Position numbers and translations under genes: made by a program | Shown here: positions 28,666 through 37,194 of the stretch, one piece after another | Position numbering within the stretch: position 1 is the stretch's first letter | How the letters are laid out: each line of letters starts with the position of its first letter | Origin: Nesterenkonia sandarakina | GTDB taxonomy: Bacteria > Actinomycetota > Actinomycetes > Actinomycetales > Micrococcaceae | Direction of reading: 5' to 3' | Length of the DNA stretch: 64,000 bases | Assembly (NCBI RefSeq): GCF_013410215.1 | Contig: NZ_JACCFQ010000001.1 | Span: forward strand, 2,232,001-2,296,000 | The notes under the pieces: generated by a model | Seen by the model: only the letters and a program-made list of their open reading frames with translations | Told to the model about the DNA's origin: nothing | The model's database searches: none

Positions 28666-29082
28666 ATGAGCACCACCACCCAGGACACCGCCGCCGGGTC
28701 CGCCGCCCAGACCGAATCCGCGGAGATCGGCGGCTCCGCCGTCGATGGTTTCAAGACCCACCAGGTCGAACTGAGTGAGACCGCAGCGCAGAAGGTCTCC
28801 TCGCTGCTGCAGCAGGAGGGCCGTGAGGACCTGCGACTGCGTGTGGCCGTGCAGCCCGGAGGCTGCTCGGGTCTGATCTATCAGCTCTACTTCGACGAGC
28901 GGGTCCTCGACGGCGACGCGCTGCGGGACTTCAGCGGCGTCGAGGTCGTCGTGGACAAGATGAGCGTGCCCTACCTCGAGGGCGCGAAGATCGACTTCGA
29001 GGACTCCATCTCCAAGCAGGGGTTCACGATCGATAACCCCAACGCAGGCGGTTCCTGCGCCTGCGGCGACTCCTTCCACTGA
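28666..29082 (+). CDS. erpA: Iron-sulfur cluster insertion protein (ErpA/HesB type)
   Basis: A-type Fe-S carrier of 138 residues. The three conserved cysteines are seen in QPGGCSG and in the C-terminal CACGDSF. A polar N-terminal extension (about 1-27) precedes the core, which begins THQVELSETAAQKV. The ATG at 28666 follows a GAGAGGTG box. A longer frame upstream lacks conservation. In actinobacteria the gene lies near ctaC, as here. Delivery of Fe-S clusters to respiratory proteins such as the Rieske subunit at 36.1 kb is plausible but inferred. Confidence 0.92.
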   Translation: MSTTTQDTAAGSAAQTESAEIGGSAVDGFKTHQVELSETAAQKVSSLLQQEGREDLRLRVAVQPGGCSGLIYQLYFDERVLDGDALRDFSGVEVVVDKMSVPYLEGAKIDFEDSISKQGFTIDNPNAGGSCACGDSFH

Positions 29083-29505
29083 CCGACCCGCCGCTCCACG
29101 CCAGGATCGACCCGGAATCCTCCAAGCATCCGCCTGACGAATCAAGCGCTGCGGGATTCCCGGCCGGTCAGGGCGCGGATCACGGCACGGTTCGAGGAGT
29201 CACAGCGTCACAAAGCAGACATATCGGCGGCGAATCTAGGCGCTGCCTGAGACGAGCAGAACTCCGCTTCCCCCGTTTTCTACACGGGGTAGAAGCGGAG
29301 TTTTCTCGTCTCTAGGACCCTCCGTCCGCCGTTGAAGAAGCAGATCAGATGCGACCGGCGCGGGTGTCCGTCCTCCCGGTGCTCTACAGGACGTAGTAGT
29401 CTTGAGCGCGAAGCGTCCATGGTGGTCCGAACTCTGCGCACAGCGCGGCCAGAGGCCCACGAACGGGTGCAACATTCGCACATCGAGATAGAGGAAGGGC
29501 CGTCT
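29083..29505. other. Intergenic region between erpA and ctaC
   Basis: 423 nt without a gene. It holds the long hairpin at 29249-29312. A weak TAGTCT hexamer at 29397-29402 could be the -10 of ctaC, giving a leader of about 95 nt that ends in the GAGGAAGGG ribosome-binding site. Nothing recognisable is seen in 29083-29248. Confidence 0.4.
29249..29312 (+). terminator. Long hairpin terminator after erpA
   Basis: A 64-nt near-perfect hairpin. Outer arm GAGACGAG with CTCGTCTC, middle arm AACTCCGCTTC (29260-29270) with GAAGCGGAGTT (29292-29302), inner arm CCCCG with CGGGG. A TTTT run (29301-29304) follows the middle stem and then pairs into the outer arm region. It is unusually long for a terminator and could also affect ctaC mRNA. 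Confidence 0.7.
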
Positions 29506-30381
29506 GTGAGTTCGCATAAACGAACCGGCAGCCGAGGCCGTGCATTGAAAGTTACTGCACTGGCCAGCGTGGCGGCACTGGCGCTCAGCGCCTGCTCCGG
29601 GGATAACCCAGCATCGAGGGGTTGGCTGCCAGGCAGCCGAGACACCACCAGCAACACCGCGGAGTTGACGGACCTGTGGGTCAACTCCTGGATCGCGGCG
29701 TTGATCGTAGGGCTGATCACCTGGGCGCTGATGCTCTGGTGCATGATCGCCTACCGTCGCCGCAAGGGTGAGACCGGCTACCCGCGTCAGATCGCGTACA
29801 ACGTGCCGCTGGAGATCATGTACACCATCGTCCCGCTGGTCATGGTGGGCGTGCTGTTCTTCTACACCAACGAGGTGCAGCGCTCGGTGGACGAGCCCTA
29901 TGAGGATCCCAATCTGGTGATCGATGTCCGTGGCAAGCAGTGGGCCTGGGACTTCAACTACAACTACGAAGGCGAAGAGCGTTACTTCGCCGGCGTCCAG
30001 GCGGAGCTTGACGGAGAAGAGGGCGTGCGTGAGACGCTGCCCACCCTCTACCTTCCGGTGGATGAGCCCGTCACCTTCGAGCTCAACGCCCGCGACGTCA
30101 TCCACTCCTTCTGGATCCCCGCCTTCCTGCAGAAGCGCGACATGGTGCCAGGGCGGACCAATGAGATCCACCTGACCCCGCAAGAGCTGGGAAGCTTCGA
30201 CGGCAAGTGTGCCGAGCTCTGCGGCGAGTACCACTCAGAGATGCTCTTCAACGTGGAGGTGGTCACGGATGAAGAGTTCCGCGACTATCTACAGACCCTG
30301 CCCGAAGGTCAGCTCGGTGACGAGTACGACCGCAACCCGAACCTCCACGAAAACGTGGCCGGAACCGAAGGGGACGACTGA
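29506..30381 (+). CDS. ctaC: Cytochrome c oxidase subunit II (lipoprotein)
   Basis: Subunit II of the aa3 terminal oxidase, carrying the CuA centre that accepts electrons from cytochrome cc. The 291 residues begin with a signal peptide and lipobox LSAC (Cys30), so the mature N-terminus is probably lipid-modified. Two membrane spans follow (about 52-77 and 99-122). CuA ligands are seen in DVIHSFW and [12 protein letters not shown]. The start is GTG 29506, with GAGGAAGGG 6-7 nt upstream. ctaD begins 2 nt after the stop. Confidence 0.94.
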   Translation: MSSHKRTGSRGRALKVTALASVAALALSACSGDNPASRGWLPGSRDTTSNTAELTDLWVNSWIAALIVGLITWALMLWCMIAYRRRKGETGYPRQIAYNVPLEIMYTIVPLVMVGVLFFYTNEVQRSVDEPYEDPNLVIDVRGKQWAWDFNYNYEGEERYFAGVQAELDGEEGVRETLPTLYLPVDEPVTFELNARDVIHSFWIPAFLQKRDMVPGRTNEIHLTPQELGSFDGKCAELCGEYHSEMLFNVEVVTDEEFRDYLQTLPEGQLGDEYDRNPNLHENVAGTEGDD

Positions 30382-30383
30382 CT

Positions 30384-32108
30384 GTGGCGACCCTCGAATA
30401 CACCGCCGACGAATCGCGTGAAGTCTCACGCGTCGTTCCCCGCTCCAAGGGGAAGGTCGTCGTCAACTGGCTGACGACCACCGATCACAAGGTGATCGGC
30501 TACATGTACCTGATCACCTCTTTCCTGTTCTTCTGCGTGGGCGGCGTGATGGCGCTGCTGATCCGCGCTGAGCTCTTCGAGCCAGGGATGCAGCTGCTGC
30601 AGACGAAGGAGCAGTACAACCAGCTCTTCACCATGCACGGCACGGTGATGCTGCTGATGTTCGCGACGCCGCTCTTCGCCGGCTTCGCCAACGTGATCAT
30701 GCCGCTGCAGATCGGTGCACCAGATGTGGCCTTCCCGCGTCTGAACGCGCTGGCCTTCTGGTTCTTCCTCTTCGGAGCCCTCGTGGCCATGGCCGGATTC
30801 CTCACCCCGCAGGGCGCGGCCTCCTTCGGCTGGTTCGCCTACGCGCCGCTCTCGGACACCACATACTCACCGGGAGTCGGTGGAGACCTCTGGGTGTTCG
30901 GACTCGCGCTGACCGGCTTCGGCACGATCATGGGTGGCGTGAACTTCATCACCACCATCATCTGCATGCGCGCCCCGGGCATGACCATGTGGCGGATGCC
31001 GATCTTCGTGTGGAACACCCTGATCACCTCGATCCTGGTGCTGATGGCCTTCCCGCCCCTGGCGGCGGCGCTGTTCGGGCTCGGCCTGGACCGGCGCTTC
31101 GGCGGCCACATCTTCGACCCTGAGGCCGGCGGCGCGATCCTCTGGCAGCACCTGTTCTGGTTCTTCGGTCACCCCGAGGTCTACATCATCGCCCTGCCCT
31201 TCTTCGGCATCGTCTCGGAGATCCTCCCGGTGTTCAGCCGCAAGCCGATCTTCGGCTATAAGGGCCTGGTCTACGCGACGATCGCCATCGCTGCGCTCTC
31301 GGTGACCGTGTGGGCGCACCACATGTACGTCACCGGAGCGGTGCTGCTGCCGTTCTTCGCGCTGATGACCATGCTGATCGCGGTGCCCACCGGGGTGAAG
31401 TTCTTCAACTGGATCGGCACGCTCTGGCGAGGGTCGCTGACCTTCGAGACGCCGATGCTCTGGAGCCTGGGATTCCTGGTGACCTTCCTCTTCGGCGGTC
31501 TCACCGGCATCATTCTGGCCGCCCCGCCGCTGACCTTCCACCTCTCCGACACCTACTTCGTGGTGGCGCACTTCCACTACGTGGTGTTCGGCACCGTGGT
31601 CTTTGCGATGTTCGCCGGATTCTATTTCTGGTGGCCGAAGTGGACCGGCAAGATGCTCAACGAGCGTCTGGGCAAGATCAACTTCTGGATGCTCTTCATC
31701 GGCTTCCACGGGACATTCATGATCCAGCACTGGCTCGGCGTCATGGGCATGCCGCGTCGTTACGCGGACTACATGGTCGAAGACGGGTTCACCACGATGA
31801 ACCAGTTCTCCACCGTGTTCTCCATCCTGCTGGGCGCCTCGCTGATCCCGTTCTTCTGGAACGTCTGGATCACCTCGCGCAACGGCAAGAAGGTGCTCGT
31901 GGACGATCCCTGGGGCTTCGGCGGCTCCCTGGAGTGGGCGACCTCCTGCCCGCCACCGCGGCACAACTTCTACTCGCTGCCGCGGATCCGCTCCGAGCGC
32001 CCCGCGCTGGATCTGCACCACCCAGAGCTCGCTGACCGGCATACCCTGCAGACACCTGCAGGCAAGATCTTCGGACCAGCGGATCAGCAGGACAAGGAAG
32101 GCGTCTGA
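30384..32108 (+). CDS. ctaD: Cytochrome c oxidase subunit I
   Basis: Catalytic subunit of 574 residues with 12 predicted membrane spans holding heme a, heme a3 and CuB. Landmarks are [14 protein letters not shown] (heme a ligand), [14 protein letters not shown] (CuB His and the cross-linked Tyr), [10 protein letters not shown] (CuB His pair) and [10 protein letters not shown] (heme a3/a ligands). The start is GTG 30384 without its own Shine-Dalgarno, probably coupled to ctaC. The stop overlaps ctaF by one base. Confidence 0.97.
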   Translation: MATLEYTADESREVSRVVPRSKGKVVVNWLTTTDHKVIGYMYLITSFLFFCVGGVMALLIRAELFEPGMQLLQTKEQYNQLFTMHGTVMLLMFATPLFAGFANVIMPLQIGAPDVAFPRLNALAFWFFLFGALVAMAGFLTPQGAASFGWFAYAPLSDTTYSPGVGGDLWVFGLALTGFGTIMGGVNFITTIICMRAPGMTMWRMPIFVWNTLITSILVLMAFPPLAAALFGLGLDRRFGGHIFDPEAGGAILWQHLFWFFGHPEVYIIALPFFGIVSEILPVFSRKPIFGYKGLVYATIAIAALSVTVWAHHMYVTGAVLLPFFALMTMLIAVPTGVKFFNWIGTLWRGSLTFETPMLWSLGFLVTFLFGGLTGIILAAPPLTFHLSDTYFVVAHFHYVVFGTVVFAMFAGFYFWWPKWTGKMLNERLGKINFWMLFIGFHGTFMIQHWLGVMGMPRRYADYMVEDGFTTMNQFSTVFSILLGASLIPFFWNVWITSRNGKKVLVDDPWGFGGSLEWATSCPPPRHNFYSLPRIRSERPALDLHHPELADRHTLQTPAGKIFGPADQQDKEGV

Positions 32109-32509
32109 TGAAAGCAAATATCGGCCTGTTCCTCGGGCTGGGCGTCTTCGTCCTGATCGTGGCCTTCATCTACGGGTTCTGGAGCGGATTCTCGGACCTC
32201 GCCGGATTCCCGCTGCTGCTGCTCACTGCCGGCATGGGGTTCATGCTGTGGTTCTACCTGCGGATGGTCGCGAAGAACCACGACGTGCTCGACGGGGACA
32301 ACCCTGAGGGCGAGATCGAGCACATGGCCGGCAACTACGGCGAGTTCGCGCCGTGGAGCTGGTGGCCGCTGGGCCTCGGGTTCTCCGCCGCCTTCGCGTT
32401 CTTCGGCCTGGCCTTCGACTGGTGGGTGTTCTTCATCGCGCTGATCCCTGGCCTGTTCTTCGTCACCGGCTGGGTGCTGGAGTTCAACCGCAAGCGCTAC
32501 GCGCACTGA
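32108..32509 (+). CDS. ctaF: Cytochrome c oxidase subunit IV (actinobacterial CtaF)
   Basis: A 133-residue small subunit with four hydrophobic segments in two pairs (about 2-22 and 32-53, then 81-99 and 101-121). Actinobacterial CtaF is required for assembly of the bcc-aa3 supercomplex. It overlaps ctaD by one base and is followed by a strong terminator, ending the ctaCDF operon. Confidence 0.92.
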   Translation: MKANIGLFLGLGVFVLIVAFIYGFWSGFSDLAGFPLLLLTAGMGFMLWFYLRMVAKNHDVLDGDNPEGEIEHMAGNYGEFAPWSWWPLGLGFSAAFAFFGLAFDWWVFFIALIPGLFFVTGWVLEFNRKRYAH

Positions 32510-32549
32510 CCCTGCCGCTCGCAACAAGCGACTGATCCCAGGGTCTCAG

Positions 32550-32585
32550 AAAGCCCGCCGTGAGCATCGACTCACGGCGGGCTTT
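32550..32585 (+). terminator. Intrinsic terminator after ctaF
   Basis: Perfect 15-bp stem AAAGCCCGCCGTGAG (32550-32564) and CTCACGGCGGGCTTT (32571-32585), with loop CATCGA. Confidence 0.88.
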
Positions 32586-32613
32586 CGCGTACCCGGGACG
32601 CCTTGGCGGTGCG

Positions 32614-32619
32614 TAGAAT
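32614..32619 (+). promoter_or_regulatory. Candidate -10 box (TAGAAT) of def, leaderless-type
   Basis: TAGAAT ends 7 nt before the def ATG and no Shine-Dalgarno lies between. Transcription should begin at or next to the start codon. Confidence 0.5.
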
Positions 32620-32626
32620 CCTTGCT

Positions 32627-33250
32627 ATGACGATCCGCCCCATCACCATCCACGGAGAACCCGTGCTCCACCGACGCGCGCAGGAGGTGGAGAGGATCGA
32701 TGACTCCATCCGCGAGCTCGTGGCCGATATGGTCGAGACCCAGGACGCCGCGCATGGCGTTGGCCTGGCGGCGCCGCAGGTCGGGGTGGGACTGCGCATC
32801 TTCACCTACAGCTTCGCCGACTCCGGTGATCAGCCCTCCCGGGGAGTGATCATCAACCCGCGGCTGCGCCTGATCGGCAAGGTCTCCAAGGAGGCCGCCG
32901 ACCCCGAGGAGGAGTCAGAGGGCTGCCTCTCGGCACCGGGATACAACTACCCGCTCAAGCGCAGCGAGCATGTGGAGATCACCGGGCTGGACCTCGACGG
33001 CGAGCCGCTGCGGTTCGAGGCCACCGGCTGGTTCGCCCGGATCCTGCAGCACGAATACGACCACCTGGACGGCTACCTCTACGTCAACCGTCTGGACCCC
33101 AAGTGGGCTCGGCGCTGGAAGAAGGTCGTGAAGAAGGAGGGCTGGAATCAGCCCGGTCTGAACTGGCTTCCCGGAGTCGACCCGGACCCCTTCGGCCATG
33201 ACGAGTCTGAAGCTGCCGAGGAGCCCGTGGGGACCCGGGAGAGCCCCTGA
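32627..33250 (+). CDS. def: Peptide deformylase
   Basis: A 207-residue metalloenzyme that removes the N-formyl group from new proteins. The three family motifs are intact: GVGLAAPQVG (about 43-52), EGCLS with the metal-binding Cys (about 100), and QHEYDHLDG with the two metal His and catalytic Glu (about 142-150). The C-terminal tail (about 190-207) is acidic. The ATG at 32627 is chosen over an upstream in-frame codon because the conserved protein starts there and a -10 box precedes it. Confidence 0.95.
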   Translation: MTIRPITIHGEPVLHRRAQEVERIDDSIRELVADMVETQDAAHGVGLAAPQVGVGLRIFTYSFADSGDQPSRGVIINPRLRLIGKVSKEAADPEEESEGCLSAPGYNYPLKRSEHVEITGLDLDGEPLRFEATGWFARILQHEYDHLDGYLYVNRLDPKWARRWKKVVKKEGWNQPGLNWLPGVDPDPFGHDESEAAEEPVGTRESP

Positions 33251-33286
33251 GTCTGTGCGCTCAGGGCACCGGTCATTCTGAGCGCC

Positions 33287-34369
33287 TCAGCCCACACTGC
33301 GGCTGAACGCCACCCAGCGGCGCAGCACCTCTGCGGCGGCCCCGGAATCGATGGACTCCTCGGCGCGGCGCATGTTGCTGGCGAGCCGGTCCACCAAGGG
33401 GCCCTCCGCCTGCTCATCGAAGCTGGTGAGCCCAGCGGCGGCATTGAGCACCACGGCGTCCCGGACAGGTCCTGGCTCGCCGGAGAGCATCCGCTGGACG
33501 ATCTGGGCGTTCTGCGTCCCGGATCCGCCGCGCAGGTCCTCGACCGCCACCCGGGGCAGGCCGACATCCTCGGGCTCCAGGACGGTTTGGGTGACCTCTC
33601 CGGAGCGGACCTCCCAGATGTCGGTGGCGGCAGAGGTGGTGATCTTGTCCCGACCGTCCTGTCCACGGAACACCAGGCCGCGGGTGCCTCGCAGCGCGAG
33701 GACCTCTGCCATCCTCGGCGCCAGGGTGGGGCTCGCGCAGCCCAGCGCCTGGGCCGTGACCCGCGCCGGGTTCGAGAGCGGGCCCAGGAAGTTGAACACG
33801 GTGCGGATGCCCAGCTGGCGACGCACCGGTCCCACATGGCGCATCGCGGGGTGGAAGCTCTGCGCGAAGAGGAAGGTGATCCCGACCTCCTCGGCGGCGC
33901 GGGCCACGTCCTGGGTGCTCATGCTCAGGTCCACTCCGAGCGCCTCGATCACGTCTGCGGCTCCGGCGGTGCTGGAGGCGCCCCGGTTGCCGTGTTTGAC
34001 GACCCGGGCTCCTGCGCCCACCGCGGTCAGCGATGCCATGGTCGAGATGTTCACGGTGCCCAGCATGTCCCCGCCGGTCCCGACGATGTCCAAGGTGGGC
34101 CCCGGAATGCTCAGCGGGACGGCCTTGTCCAGCATCGTGGCGCTGAGTCCGATCAGTTCCTCGGCGACCTCGCCCTTGGCGCGCAGCGCCACCAGGAACG
34201 CCGCGATCTGGCCGTCGCTCAGGGACCCGCCCATCAGCTGCTCCATGGCCCAGGCGGAGGTCTCCGAGGGGAGGTGCTCGCCGCCGAGCAGGGTCTCCAG
34301 CAGCTCGGGCCAGCTCGCGGGCAGGGGAGTCGCGCGGGAGAGTGCAGCAGCGGTGTTCTGAGGATTCAC
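33287..34369 (-). CDS. trpD: Anthranilate phosphoribosyltransferase
   Basis: Transfers phosphoribosyl from PRPP to anthranilate in tryptophan synthesis. The 360 residues have the PRPP motif GTGGD (97-101), NISTMAS, KHGNRGASS (about 124-132) and HPAMRHVGPVRRQLG. The start is GTG 34369, with a TAGTCT box 6 nt upstream and no ribosome-binding site. It is isolated from other trp genes but placed next to ctaE, a linkage also found in Mycobacterium tuberculosis (trpD next to ctaE-qcrCAB). It is convergent with def. Confidence 0.95.
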   Translation of the reverse strand: MNPQNTAAALSRATPLPASWPELLETLLGGEHLPSETSAWAMEQLMGGSLSDGQIAAFLVALRAKGEVAEELIGLSATMLDKAVPLSIPGPTLDIVGTGGDMLGTVNISTMASLTAVGAGARVVKHGNRGASSTAGAADVIEALGVDLSMSTQDVARAAEEVGITFLFAQSFHPAMRHVGPVRRQLGIRTVFNFLGPLSNPARVTAQALGCASPTLAPRMAEVLALRGTRGLVFRGQDGRDKITTSAATDIWEVRSGEVTQTVLEPEDVGLPRVAVEDLRGGSGTQNAQIVQRMLSGEPGPVRDAVVLNAAAGLTSFDEQAEGPLVDRLASNMRRAEESIDSGAAAEVLRRWVAFSRSVG

Positions 34370-34375
34370 AGCCCC

Positions 34376-34381
34376 AGACTA
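34376..34381 (-). promoter_or_regulatory. Candidate -10 box (TAGTCT) of trpD, leaderless-type
   Basis: Minus-strand TAGTCT ends 6 nt before the GTG start at 34369. Confidence 0.45.
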
Positions 34382-34557
34382 TCGGCCCACCGGCCCGCCG
34401 TTCCGTCCAATTTCGACACGCTGTAGAAATATTGTCGACTTTTTTGACCGGCTCCACCTTGGCGGATCCTGGGAATGGCGCGGAATCCGCCCGCTGACAA
34501 GGATCTGGAACCACGCCGTAAGAGTCATCGGTGTCGCAAACCGTTGGGGTTTCAGGA

Positions 34558-34563
34558 CATAAT
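34558..34563 (+). promoter_or_regulatory. Candidate -10 box (CATAAT) of ctaE-qcrCAB, leaderless-type
   Basis: CATAAT matches TATAAT at five of six positions and ends 6 nt before the ctaE GTG at 34570. It would drive the ctaE-qcrCAB operon. Confidence 0.5.
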
Positions 34564-34569
34564 GAATGC

Positions 34570-35217
34570 GTGACGTCTGCAACCCAAGCCCCCATCGCCC
34601 CGGCGCGCACGCTGCCGAACCGTCCGAACATGGTGTCCGTGGGCACCATGGTCTGGCTCACCAGCGAGCTCATGTTCTTCGCCGGCCTGTTCGCCATGTT
34701 CTTCACGCTGCGTTCCACGCAGTCTGAGATGTTCGCCGAGGGTGCCAGCGAGCTGGACATCCCACTGGCCACCACGATCACGGTGATCCTGGTCGCCAGC
34801 TCGGTGACGGCTCAGTTCGGTGTCTTCGCCGCCGAGCGGCACCAGCCGCGACGCACCGGGGGCGCACTGCAGGTCCAGCACTGGGGCATGGTCGAGTGGT
34901 ACATCCTCTCGTTCATCATGGGCGCCATCTTCATCGGTGGTCAGACCTATGAGTTCGCCGTGATGGTCTCCCATGGGATCACCGTCTCCTCGAACGCCTT
35001 CGGCTCGGCCTTCTACATCACCACAGGCTTCCACGGACTTCACGTGATCGGCGGTCTGATCGCCTTCCTCTACGTGGTGGCGCGGGCGTACTTCAGCGTG
35101 AAGTTCACCCACAAGGAGGCTCACGCCGCCGTCGTCGTCTCGTACTACTGGCACTTCGTCGACGTCGTGTGGATCGCGCTGTTCGGCATCGTCTACCTGC
35201 TGCCGCTGTTCGCCTGA
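34570..35217 (+). CDS. ctaE: Cytochrome c oxidase subunit III
   Basis: A 215-residue integral membrane subunit of the aa3 oxidase with five predicted spans. Landmarks include SELMFFAGLFAMFF, GFHGLHVIGG and YYWHFVDVVWIALFG near the C-terminus. The start is GTG 34570, which fits the N-terminus TSATQAPIAPAR of close relatives, and a -10 box lies 6 nt upstream. It is separated from ctaCDF but joined to qcrCAB, the usual actinobacterial split of the oxidase genes. Confidence 0.95.
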   Translation: MTSATQAPIAPARTLPNRPNMVSVGTMVWLTSELMFFAGLFAMFFTLRSTQSEMFAEGASELDIPLATTITVILVASSVTAQFGVFAAERHQPRRTGGALQVQHWGMVEWYILSFIMGAIFIGGQTYEFAVMVSHGITVSSNAFGSAFYITTGFHGLHVIGGLIAFLYVVARAYFSVKFTHKEAHAAVVVSYYWHFVDVVWIALFGIVYLLPLFA

Positions 35218-35276
35218 TCACAGCACCAGCTGAAGCACACCAGCTTGTATCGCATCGAAAAGTTAGGAACCGGCAC

Positions 35277-36074
35277 GTGAAGGCACTCTCACAGAAGCGT
35301 CGCCACCCGCTCGCGGCAGTGGCGCTGCTCCTCCTGGGCCTCTTGCTCACCGGAGGGCTCTACGCCGCGGCGACCTCCATCAACGAGGCTCAGGCGACCA
35401 ACACTGCAGACGTCTACTCCGCCTCAGACGTGGAGGAGGGCGAACGCCTCTTCGTGGCCAACTGCGCGACCTGTCACGGGATCAATGCACAGGGCTCCGA
35501 CGCCGGTCCCTCGCTGATCGGCTCCGGTGCGGCCTCGGTGGACTTCCAGGTCGGCACCGGGCGCATGCCGATGCAGATGTCCGGCCCGCAGGCCCAGAAG
35601 AAGCCGGCTCAGTTCAACGACGAACAGACCATGCAGCTCTCCGCCTATGTCGCATCCCTGGGTTCGGGCCCTGCCGTTCCGTCCGAGGAGTACCTCGACG
35701 TGGAGCAGGGCAACATCGCCCGCGGTGGTGAGCTGTTCCGCATCAACTGCGCCATGTGCCACAACGCCGCCGCCGCCGGCGGTGCGCTGACCGAGGGCAA
35801 GTACGCGCCCTCCCTGGACGGCGTGGAATCCCGGCACATCTACTCGGCCATGGTCACCGGCCCGCAGAACATGCCGGAGTTCAACGACTCGAACATCCCG
35901 CCGGAAGACAAGCGCGACATCATCGCCTTCTTGAAGAACAACGAATCTCAAGGCGTGCCGGGCGGGTTCTCGCTGGGCTCGCTGGGACCGGTCTCGGAGG
36001 GTCTGCTGATCTGGACCCTCGGCCTGGCCCTCCTGATCGGCTCCATGGTCTGGCTGACCTCACGGTCCTCCTGA
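35277..36074 (+). CDS. qcrC: Diheme cytochrome c subunit QcrC (cytochrome cc)
   Basis: A 265-residue membrane-anchored diheme c-type cytochrome of the bcc complex. An N-terminal hydrophobic anchor (about 12-32) is followed by two heme sites, CATCH (63-67) and CAMCH (158-162), and a C-terminal membrane span (about 239-260). The two hemes replace soluble cytochrome c and link bcc to aa3. The start is GTG 35277, with TTAGGAAC upstream. qcrA follows after 62 nt. Confidence 0.95.
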   Translation: MKALSQKRRHPLAAVALLLLGLLLTGGLYAAATSINEAQATNTADVYSASDVEEGERLFVANCATCHGINAQGSDAGPSLIGSGAASVDFQVGTGRMPMQMSGPQAQKKPAQFNDEQTMQLSAYVASLGSGPAVPSEEYLDVEQGNIARGGELFRINCAMCHNAAAAGGALTEGKYAPSLDGVESRHIYSAMVTGPQNMPEFNDSNIPPEDKRDIIAFLKNNESQGVPGGFSLGSLGPVSEGLLIWTLGLALLIGSMVWLTSRSS

Positions 36075-36136
36075 ACCCCACTGGCAGCTGAAAAGCACCC
36101 GCACACCTCAACACTGAAGCAAAGGACGAGAACCAT

Positions 36137-37189
36137 ATGGGCGAGCACGGTAACGGCGGTCCGAACTCGGGCGCCGTCATCAAAGCAGGCGACGGAAGGT
36201 CGAGCGGCTATGCCATCGACAATCCCGGCCTGCCCCCGCACCGCCCGCGGTTGACAGACGCGGACGAGAAGGCCGCCAAGCGCGCTGAGCGGCAGGTCTC
36301 CGCGCTCTTCCTGATCTCGATCATCGGCACGGTGATGTTCTTCATCGGCTACTTCGCGGTCGGGGTGACCGACGGTGATCTCCAGATGCTGCGGCTGCAG
36401 AACACCCTGCTCGGCATCGGTGTGGCCTTCGCGATGCTCGGCATCGGACTCGGCGTCGTGCAGTGGGCCCGTGCGCTCATGCCGGACCACGAGGTGATCG
36501 AGGACCGCAAGCCGCTTCGCAAGGAGGCAGAGCGCGCCGAGGCTGCCCAGACGGTCAACGAGATCGTCGACGAGACCCAGATCAAGCGTCGCCCGCTGCT
36601 GCGCAACACGCTCATCGGTGCAGCGCTGCTGGCCCCGCTTCCCGCCGTCGTCGTCTTCCGCGATCTGGATCGCTCCGAGGACTTCGGCGTCGAGCGGATG
36701 CGTCACTCGCTCTGGGAGGAGGGGGTGCGCCTGGTGCGTGACCCCACCGGCACCCCGATCCGCGCCTCCGACCTCACCGTGGGCTCCGCAGTCCACGTGG
36801 TCCCTGAGACCCTGCGTGAGGTCTCCGGGCACGGCGACCGCCTGGCCGAGAAGGCCAAGGCCGTCGTGCTGCTCATCCGGATGAACCCAGAAGACTTCCA
36901 GGACGTGACCCCGGGCCGTGAGGACTGGAAGTACGAGGGGATCATCGCCTGCTCCAAGGTCTGCACACATGTGGGCTGCCCGGTGGCGCTCTACGAGCGC
37001 CACACCCACCACCTGCTGTGCCCCTGCCACCAGTCGACCTTTGACGCCGCTGAGGAGTTCAAGGTCATCTTCGGTCCGGCAGGCCGCCCGCTGCCCCAGC
37101 TTCCTATCACGGTGGACGATGAGGGCTTCCTCATCGCGCGCAGCGACTTCACTGAACCCGTCGGCCCGACCTACTGGGAGCGTGGCTAA
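36137..37189 (+). CDS. qcrA: Rieske iron-sulfur subunit QcrA
   Basis: Rieske 2Fe-2S protein of the bcc complex, 350 residues. There are three N-terminal membrane spans (about 55-77, 90-112 and 157-174), the actinobacterial pattern, instead of one. The cluster ligands are in CTHVGCP (about 276-282) and CPCHQS (about 296-301). Insertions in the soluble domain lengthen it compared with mitochondrial Rieske proteins. AAGGACGAG precedes the ATG. It is 5 nt upstream of qcrB. Confidence 0.95.
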   Translation: MGEHGNGGPNSGAVIKAGDGRSSGYAIDNPGLPPHRPRLTDADEKAAKRAERQVSALFLISIIGTVMFFIGYFAVGVTDGDLQMLRLQNTLLGIGVAFAMLGIGLGVVQWARALMPDHEVIEDRKPLRKEAERAEAAQTVNEIVDETQIKRRPLLRNTLIGAALLAPLPAVVVFRDLDRSEDFGVERMRHSLWEEGVRLVRDPTGTPIRASDLTVGSAVHVVPETLREVSGHGDRLAEKAKAVVLLIRMNPEDFQDVTPGREDWKYEGIIACSKVCTHVGCPVALYERHTHHLLCPCHQSTFDAAEEFKVIFGPAGRPLPQLPITVDDEGFLIARSDFTEPVGPTYWERG

Positions 37190-37194
37190 ATCTC

